Assembly (NCBI GenBank): GCA_016649475.1
Contig: JAENXP010000029.1
Coordinates: 1-10,748 of the forward strand
Direction: 5' to 3'
DNA from: Burkholderiales bacterium
GTDB taxonomy: Bacteria > Pseudomonadota > Gammaproteobacteria > Burkholderiales > SG8-39
Length of the DNA: 10,748 nt
Below, piece after piece: positions 6,278-10,748 of this stretch (the stretch's first letter is position 1; each line of letters begins with the position of its first letter). Position numbers and translations under genes: made by a program. The notes below the pieces were generated by a model. That model did no database searches. It saw only the letters and a program-made list of their open reading frames with translations, and had not been told where the DNA came from.

Positions 6278-8596
6278 ATGATGCTGAAGGCTGTCCTTCT
6301 CGTCGCGATGGCGGTCCTGCTGGCCGGCTGCGCTTCGCAACAGCTGCACCAGGACGGACAGGCGCTGATCGAAGCGGGGAACTACGAGCAGGGGCTGGCC
6401 AAGCTGGAGCAGGCGGTCAAAGCGGACAGCGGCGATGTCAGTCTGCGCATGAGCCTGTATAGCAACCGTGAGCGCGTGGTCGAGCAGCTCCTGGCCAGCG
6501 CGGAACAGGCGCGGGTGGCCGGCGACGTGCGCGGGGCCGAGGCCTATTACCAAAGGGCGCTGGTTATTGCGCCGCGCGATTTCCGGGTCATGGATGGACT
6601 GCGACTGCTGGAGAAACGCGATGTGCAGGCCGAAGTTGCCAAGCAGGCCCATGCGGCGCTGATGAGCGGCGACCTGGAGCAGGCCGAGGGCCTGGCGCAA
6701 AAGATTCTCGCCGTCGACCCCAGGCATGCCCAGGCGCTGGATGTGCGCGCCAAGGTGGCGCGCATGCGCGCCAAGCAGTCCATGATTCAGCCCGAGCTCA
6801 AATCCAGCATCACCAAGCCGGTGAATCTGGAGTTTCGCGACGCCAATATCAAGATGGTGTTCGACGCGCTATCGCGAACCAGCGGCATCAACTTCATGCT
6901 CGACAAGGAGATCAAGAGCGATACCAAGATCACGATCTACGTGCGCAATATGGCGGTGGAGGACGCCATAGACCTGGCGCTGGTGCAGAGCCAGCTGCGC
7001 AAGAAGGTGTTGTCGGAAAACAGCGTGCTGATCTACCCGAACACCCCGGCCAAGCTGCGCGAATACCAGGATCTGGTCATCAGGACCTTCTACCTTATCA
7101 ACAGCGACGCCAAGCGGGCCGCCAGCGCCTTGAAGGATATTCTGAAAATCAAGGACATGCATGTTGACGACCGGCTGAACATGATTTTCGTGCGCGATAC
7201 CCCGGACACCATACGCCTGGCGGAAAAAATGATCCGCAACCAGGACATGGCGGAGCCCGAGGTGATCCTCGAAATGGAGGTGATGGAGATCAATCGCACC
7301 CGGGCGATCGATCTGGGGATGAGTTGGCCGGATACCTTCACCTGGCTGGTGCCCGACCCGACAAATATTACATTGGACCAGCTGCCGTTCGGGCAGTCGA
7401 AGAGCAAGGACCGCATTGGCGTCAACGCCAGCATGGTGCTGAAAATGAAGCAGGACAACAGCATCGCCAACCTGCTGTCGAATCCGCGGATCCGGGTGAA
7501 GAACCGGGACAAGGCGAAAGTACTGGTGGGCGACCGGGTGCCCATCATCACGGCGACGGTAACGCCGGGATCGACCAACCCGGTGACCACCGAAAGCATC
7601 AGTTATCTGGACGTGGGCTTGAAGCTGGAGACCGAGCCCACTGTGCTGCTCGACGACGACGTAAGCATCAAGGTGGCGCTCGAAGTCAGTACGCTGGGCG
7701 AAAGAGTGGAAACCAAGAGCGGTTCGGTCGCCTATCGGGTCGGCACGCGCACTGTTTCGACCTCGCTGCGCTTGAAGGATGGCGAAACCCAGGTCCTCAT
7801 GGGACTGATTCGCGACGAGGAGCGCAATAGCGCCAGCGGGGTGCCGGGGCTGGTGGACCTCCCGGTACTGGGACGCCTGTTCTCCGTTCCGCACGACCAG
7901 AAGGAAAAGACCGAAATCGTGCTGTCGATCACACCTCACATCGTACGCAATGTGCGGCGGCCGGAAGCGCACGAGATGGAGTTCTGGTCGGGTACCGAGG
8001 CCAGCATGCAGTCCAGAAAGCCCGTTCTGCACACCGCGACGGCGTCGAAAGTGTCGTTGGTACAGCCGGTCGCGGAAATCCGGCACATTCCGGTGCGGGA
8101 TCCGGGCGCGGAGCAGGCATCCACGACCTATCGCAACACGCAGGAAGCGACCCCGGCGAAAAAGGCTGCGCCTAGCCAGCCCGTGCAACTGAGCTGGAGC
8201 GCGCCCGAGGGCGCACGCGTGGGCGAGCAGTTCGTCGTGGGCATAGAGGCGGACGCGCCATCCCCGCTGATGAGTGCTGACATGTCGCTCAGGTTCAATC
8301 CCGAAGCGCTGGAGGTGGTCAAAGTCGAACAGGGTGAACTGTTGCAGCAGGCGGGGGCGAAAACGGAATTCAATCATACCGTGGACCCCGGGAGGGGGCG
8401 CATAGCGCTGAGCCTCGCGCGTCCGGCACCCGACGGAATTCAGGGCAAGGGCCGCATGGTCAACCTGACGTTCAAGGTCTTGGCCGAGTCCGCGAAAACC
8501 CAGATACAGGTGACCAGCGTGTCGCCCGTGGGGCCCGACAATGCCCCCGTCGCCTTCGGCTTGAGCGGCCCGCTGTCGCTGTCGCTCAAGCCATGA
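6278..8596 (+). CDS. outer-membrane lipoprotein secretin with TPR-like and cohesin domains
   Basis: A 772-residue secretin of the GspD/PilQ/MshL superfamily, expected to form an oligomeric pore in the outer membrane. The first residues MMLKAVLLVAMAVLLAGC are a lipoprotein signal (lipobox LAGC, Cys18; Ala at +2 favours the outer membrane). Residues 22-165 are helical and TPR-like (two AxxYYxxAL-type repeats). From about 180 comes an STN/N0 domain (PVNLEFRDANIKMVFDALS), then an N1-type domain near 265-350. The secretin core runs from about 380 to 560, with SNPRIRVKNRDKAKVLVGD, VPGLVDLPVLGRLF and the final ITPHIV. A Pro/Ala-rich linker leads to a C-terminal cohesin-like domain (about 634-772). 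I start at 6278 because of the signal peptide; the ribosome site is weak. No pilus ATPase, pseudopilin or platform gene adjoins it. Its stop overlaps the cytochrome start (ATGA), so the two are coupled. Confidence 0.88.
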   Translation: MMLKAVLLVAMAVLLAGCASQQLHQDGQALIEAGNYEQGLAKLEQAVKADSGDVSLRMSLYSNRERVVEQLLASAEQARVAGDVRGAEAYYQRALVIAPRDFRVMDGLRLLEKRDVQAEVAKQAHAALMSGDLEQAEGLAQKILAVDPRHAQALDVRAKVARMRAKQSMIQPELKSSITKPVNLEFRDANIKMVFDALSRTSGINFMLDKEIKSDTKITIYVRNMAVEDAIDLALVQSQLRKKVLSENSVLIYPNTPAKLREYQDLVIRTFYLINSDAKRAASALKDILKIKDMHVDDRLNMIFVRDTPDTIRLAEKMIRNQDMAEPEVILEMEVMEINRTRAIDLGMSWPDTFTWLVPDPTNITLDQLPFGQSKSKDRIGVNASMVLKMKQDNSIANLLSNPRIRVKNRDKAKVLVGDRVPIITATVTPGSTNPVTTESISYLDVGLKLETEPTVLLDDDVSIKVALEVSTLGERVETKSGSVAYRVGTRTVSTSLRLKDGETQVLMGLIRDEERNSASGVPGLVDLPVLGRLFSVPHDQKEKTEIVLSITPHIVRNVRRPEAHEMEFWSGTEASMQSRKPVLHTATASKVSLVQPVAEIRHIPVRDPGAEQASTTYRNTQEATPAKKAAPSQPVQLSWSAPEGARVGEQFVVGIEADAPSPLMSADMSLRFNPEALEVVKVEQGELLQQAGAKTEFNHTVDPGRGRIALSLARPAPDGIQGKGRMVNLTFKVLAESAKTQIQVTSVSPVGPDNAPVAFGLSGPLSLSLKP

Positions 8597-9531
8597 CCGT
8601 GCATAAGCGTGCGGTGGGCGCAATGCTGCGCCTGCGGAGGCTTGCTGCCTATTTTCTGACAGGCGCATTGTCCGGTGCGGTTCCGGGCGCGTACGCTGCA
8701 ACCGCCTTCGACGCCGTAGCGCCGATTTTCGACCAGCGCTGCGTGATGTGCCACAACGGTGATGCGGCGCCGCTGGGTCTGCGTCTGGACTCCCTGGAGA
8801 ACGTTCTCAAGGGCAGTCAAAGGGGCGCGGTGGTCAAGGCGGGCGATCCCGATGCGAGCGAACTGGTGCGGCGCATCCGCGGGCAGTCGCAGCCGCGCAT
8901 GCCGCTGACCGGCCCACCCTATCTCAGCGCGGACGAAATCGCGTTGATCGAGAACTGGGTGGCCGGAGGTCTGACGGCCGGACGCGGTGCTGCCAGCCCG
9001 TCGCAGCCGGCCCGGCCCAAGGCGGGCGAGGCTGTCACCTACCAACACGTGGCGCCGATACTGTTGCAGCGCTGCGCAAAATGCCATGCGGCGAACGGTC
9101 TCAAGGGAGCGCCGCCGGAGGGCTACCGGCTCGACACCTGGGAGGAGACCGTCGCGCGCGCCGACCGCCTGCGCGTGGTGCCGGGGAACCCGGCTGCGAG
9201 CGAACTCGTACGGCGCATACGCGGACAGGCCTTGCCGCGCATGCCCTTCGACGGACCCCCGTATCTCGCCGAGGAGGACATCCGGCTGATCGAGCAATGG
9301 ATACGTCAGGGCGCCCGCGACGCACAGGGAAACCCCGCGCCTGCGCCCGCAGGCGCCTCCCTGCGGCTGCACGGCACACTTAACAATACTTGGGAACTGG
9401 ACGGACTACCTCTAAGCGTGGACGCGGCCACGCGCATCGATAAAAGGCCCGGGCCCGGCGACTATGTGGAAGTGCGGGGCACGGTGCAGCGCGATGGCGC
9501 GGTGCGTGCGAACCGCATCCGGCGGCGCTGA
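8593..9531 (+). CDS. exported diheme cytochrome c with duplicated domains and DUF5666-like tail
   Basis: A 312-residue protein. A signal peptide (RLRRLAAYFLTGALSG... ending AYA, cleavage near 35/36) sends it to the periplasm. Two homologous cytochrome domains follow, with hemes at CVMCH (50-54) and CAKCH (161-165). Each repeat runs APIxxQRCxxCH - LD(S/T) - G(D/N)PxASELVRRIRGQ - PRMP - GPPYL - (L/R)IExW, so each has a likely axial Met (103 and 217). The pattern resembles planctomycete-type cytochrome c (PSCyt1-like) domains. Residues 257-312 (LRLHGTLNNTWELDG to YVEVRGTVQRDGAVRANRI) look like a DUF5666-type small beta-barrel. The ATG overlaps the secretin stop, indicating one transcript and coupled translation; an internal ATG at residue 11 is a less likely start. 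Probable role: electron transfer in the cell envelope. The partner is unknown, and the multicopper oxidase gene downstream is a candidate. Confidence 0.9.
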   Translation: MTVHKRAVGAMLRLRRLAAYFLTGALSGAVPGAYAATAFDAVAPIFDQRCVMCHNGDAAPLGLRLDSLENVLKGSQRGAVVKAGDPDASELVRRIRGQSQPRMPLTGPPYLSADEIALIENWVAGGLTAGRGAASPSQPARPKAGEAVTYQHVAPILLQRCAKCHAANGLKGAPPEGYRLDTWEETVARADRLRVVPGNPAASELVRRIRGQALPRMPFDGPPYLAEEDIRLIEQWIRQGARDAQGNPAPAPAGASLRLHGTLNNTWELDGLPLSVDAATRIDKRPGPGDYVEVRGTVQRDGAVRANRIRRR

Positions 9532-9591
9532 TGGCGGCCGCTATTCACGCGATGGCGCCAGTGCATCGCGACATGACGACTGGGAACAGTA

Positions 9592-9635
9592 GCAAGGGGT
9601 CAGACCCCTCTACAGAAAGGGGTCTGACCCCTTGC
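9592..9635. repeat. REP-like perfect hairpin of GGGGTC/GACCCC units
   Basis: Two perfectly complementary 18-base arms (9592-9609 and 9618-9635) flank an 8-base loop, CTACAGAA. Each arm is itself a near-palindrome, AGGGGTC-A-GACCCCT, so the element is a fourfold array of GGGGTC. No T-run follows, so it is not a standard terminator, although it lies 60 bases after the cytochrome stop. Similar GGGGTCAGACCCC sequences are, as I recall, dispersed repeats in many proteobacterial genomes, some near Y1 (RAYT-type) transposases. Copy number here cannot be seen. Confidence 0.7.
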
Positions 9636-9721
9636 GCATCTGGGGATGCACAACTGGGTCAGCAAACCCGATTTTTGGGGATTGCACCCATCGTCTTTCC
9701 GTCGCGGAGCGAAGCGCCCTT

Positions 9722-9805
9722 CGGTTTTGGGGGAATTCACCGCGAATTTACCCACCATCGGGGATTTCGTTCCCCAGCCTTGGGGAATATTCCCCACCAA
9801 AACCG
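9722..9805. repeat. long-range inverted repeat enclosing the GGGGA/TCCCC dyads
   Basis: CGGTTTTGG-GGGAAT (9722-9736) is complementary to ATTCCC-CA-CCAAAACCG (9789-9805) with a two-base bulge, giving a 15-bp stem. Between the arms lies the dyad GGGGA/TCCCC (9760-9775), so the segment could fold as a branched hairpin. The right arm overlaps the 16-bp palindrome at 9781-9796, so the two structures are alternatives. It may be part of a small non-autonomous mobile element or a regulatory cruciform. Confidence 0.5.
9760..9796. promoter_or_regulatory. two phased GGGGA-TCCCC dyads, possible enhancer-protein sites
   Basis: Dyad 1 is GGGGA-TTTCGT-TCCCC (9760-9775). Dyad 2 is the perfect 16-bp palindrome TGGGGAATATTCCCCA (9781-9796). 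Their centres are 21 bp apart, two helical turns, so both face the same side. They lie about 156 and 135 bases upstream of the start predicted for the -24/-12 promoter, within the usual range for sigma-54 enhancer-binding proteins. Confidence 0.45.
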
Positions 9806-9897
9806 GTGTCGAGTGTGGCAAATGACACGGTCGGCGGGGAAAAAAACCCCAATGGTTGCAGGCGCTTGGCACCTCAATGGGCATGTGGAAGCGAATT

Positions 9898-9913
9898 TGG
9901 CGTGTTCCTTGCG
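9898..9913 (+). promoter_or_regulatory. sigma-54 (-24/-12) promoter candidate for the multicopper oxidase
   Basis: TGGCGTGTTCCTTGC has the invariant GG (9899-9900) and GC (9911-9912) exactly 10 bases apart and matches TGGCACG-N4-TTGC except at two positions. Predicted transcription start is near 9924, giving a leader of about 86 bases before the ATG at 10010. The phased palindromes upstream support enhancer-dependent regulation. No equally good -35/-10 pair was seen in the spacer. Confidence 0.5.
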
Positions 9914-10009
9914 TCAAGGCGGTGACTGCGTTCCGCGCCCGGTTTCGGTGGCGGCGCGGCTATTTGGGTTTTCGCAGGCATTACGAACATTTGATTGCGG
10001 GGAGTAAAA

Positions 10010-10748
10010 ATGGATCTCAAAAACGGTAAGCGCGGCAACAAACCATTGCCAGGCACGGTGCGTCTGCAACAGGCGCTTGCGCTGGTGGGTCTTGCGGCGG
10101 CGATGGTCGCTGCACCTGCGCATGCGTCTATCAGCTGCGAGCGGCAGATCAGCGCCGACGTCGTGGTGATCGACAAGCCCTTGATGTTCAACCGGCTCGG
10201 CGCCACCAATGTGAACGGCATGATGTACGCGCTCAAGCGCGACGTCATCAATACCTCCAGCCTGCTGCCGCTGACCGCCGGCGGCGCGGCGACGCCGGGG
10301 CAAGTGAATCTGCGTCCGGACAAGCGCCACCGCCCTCTGGTATTGCGCGTGCGCCGCGGGGATTGCCTTACGGTAAACCTGCAGAACCTGCTTACGCCGC
10401 TCGCGAATCCGTTCGACAATCCTCAGGCCGGAGGAGCAGCCGAGGGGACCAAGGTCATCAGCCTGACCGAACCTTCGGGGCAGTTGCACACCGTCGCCGT
10501 CGACGAGCAGACCAAAGGCCGTTTCGTCGGCTTCCACGCTTCGGGCATGCAGCTCGTCTACAGCATGGCTGACGACGGCAGCAAGACCGGAAATAACCCG
10601 GGCAGCTGGGCGGCCGTGGGCGGCAGTCACAGCTACACTATCTATGCCGAGCATGAAGGCGTGTTCAACGTCACCAGCGGCGGTGCGGTGACCGGCTCCG
10701 ACGGCCTGCAGGGTGCCAGCTCCAACGGGCTGTTCGGCCAGCTGATCG
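10010..10748 (+). CDS. large multicopper-oxidase-like exported protein, N-terminal part (MofA-like?)
   Basis: The ATG has a strong Shine-Dalgarno, GGGGAG, five bases upstream. The 246 visible residues start with a Sec signal peptide (hydrophobic 20-34; AHA before Ser40 is a cleavage site). A cupredoxin-like domain follows: LVLRVRRGDCLTVNLQNLL at 110-128, GRFVGFHASGMQLVYSMADDG at 170-190, then GGSHSYTIYAEHEG at 204-217 and GLFGQL at the edge. The order matches the first domain of multicopper oxidases, particularly the large MofA-like group (ITADVV, NRLGA, DDG-N-GNNP). The usual HxHG and HxH copper motifs are here FHASG (a single His176) and FNVTSG (no His), so this first domain does not show a normal trinuclear-site half. 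Substrate (Mn, Fe, Cu or phenolics) cannot be told. It is downstream of the diheme cytochrome but separated by a 478-base regulatory spacer, so it is probably its own transcript. The gene is cut by the right edge. Confidence 0.72.
   Translation, partial: MDLKNGKRGNKPLPGTVRLQQALALVGLAAAMVAAPAHASISCERQISADVVVIDKPLMFNRLGATNVNGMMYALKRDVINTSSLLPLTAGGAATPGQVNLRPDKRHRPLVLRVRRGDCLTVNLQNLLTPLANPFDNPQAGGAAEGTKVISLTEPSGQLHTVAVDEQTKGRFVGFHASGMQLVYSMADDGSKTGNNPGSWAAVGGSHSYTIYAEHEGVFNVTSGGAVTGSDGLQGASSNGLFGQLI

Larger units (their letters stand above)
9532..10009. other. structured intergenic region before the multicopper oxidase
   Basis: About 480 bases without a credible gene, but dense in inverted repeats: the 18-bp hairpin at 9592-9635, GCATC/GATGC (9636-9649), CGAAG/CTTCG (9710-9723), a bulged 15-bp pair (9722-9736 with 9789-9805), dyads at 9760-9775 and 9781-9796, and ACCGGTGTC/GACACGGT (9802-9831). 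Then come a sigma-54-type promoter at 9898-9913 and a GGGGAG ribosome site at 9999-10004. Confidence 0.65.

Noticed and set aside
6869..8701. 610-codon open frame on the minus strand opposite the secretin and the start of the cytochrome
   Set aside because: It mirrors the real codon bias of the secretin, has no recognisable domain and crosses the coupled gene junction.
9592..9635. Rho-independent terminator of the cytochrome gene
   Set aside because: The hairpin is very strong, but no T-run follows on either strand and its internal symmetry fits a dispersed repeat better. It may still impede transcription.
9867..9882. Second -24-like element TGGCAC-N5-TGGG
   Set aside because: The -24 half is excellent but the -12 half lacks the invariant GC at the required distance; the element at 9898-9913 fits better.
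9531..10007. 158-codon frame starting at TGATG right after the cytochrome stop
   Set aside because: The overlap with the stop looks like coupling, but the frame reads straight through the REP-like hairpin, the palindromes and the sigma-54 element. It has no domain or ribosome site, and its composition is unlike the neighbours.

Overview
The window looks like chromosome of a high-GC betaproteobacterium. The best taxonomic clue is the left-hand operon, ilvE - small CHCC zinc-finger protein - waaF, a gene order I know from betaproteobacteria. Several other genes (oxalyl-CoA decarboxylase, a cohesin-bearing secretin, diheme cytochrome c, a MofA-like multicopper oxidase) suggest a metabolically versatile, possibly metal-oxidising organism. 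The genus cannot be fixed from the sequence alone.

Layout. (1) 1-2081, minus strand: ilvE, a 66-residue zinc-finger protein overlapping it by one base (TAATG), then the 5' three quarters of waaF, which runs off the left edge. (2) 2174-3710, plus strand, divergent from ilvE: a zinc-ribbon membrane protein with a HEAGH metalloprotease-type motif, followed by a YdjM/DUF457-like polytopic membrane protein. (3) 3848-5590, minus strand: oxalyl-CoA decarboxylase (oxc) with no formyl-CoA transferase beside it, preceded by a TTGA-N6-TCAA (Fnr/FixK-type) palindrome placed as in a class II activated promoter. (4) 5591-6277: about 690 bases without a convincing gene. (5) 6278-9531, plus strand: an outer-membrane lipoprotein secretin with an N-terminal TPR-like region and C-terminal cohesin domain, overlapping (ATGA) a tandem-duplicated diheme cytochrome c that ends in a DUF5666-like domain. 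(6) 9532-10009: about 480 bases packed with inverted repeats, including a perfect 18-bp hairpin made of GGGGTC/GACCCC units, two GGGGA..TCCCC dyads 21 bp apart, and a good -24/-12 (sigma-54) promoter candidate. (7) 10010 to the right edge, plus strand: the exported N-terminal part of a large multicopper-oxidase-like protein.

How they may work together. Part 1 is housekeeping (branched-chain amino acids, LPS core). The most interesting part is the right third: an outer-membrane secretin, an exported diheme cytochrome and an exported multicopper oxidase, the last apparently under enhancer-dependent sigma-54 control. The known precedent is the Leptothrix mof locus, where a multicopper oxidase (MofA) sits with a c-type cytochrome (MofC) and is linked to Mn(II) oxidation. 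I infer, without proof, an extracytoplasmic metal- or phenol-oxidising module with its own outer-membrane port. The oxidase is cut by the window edge, so its copper sites cannot be fully judged.
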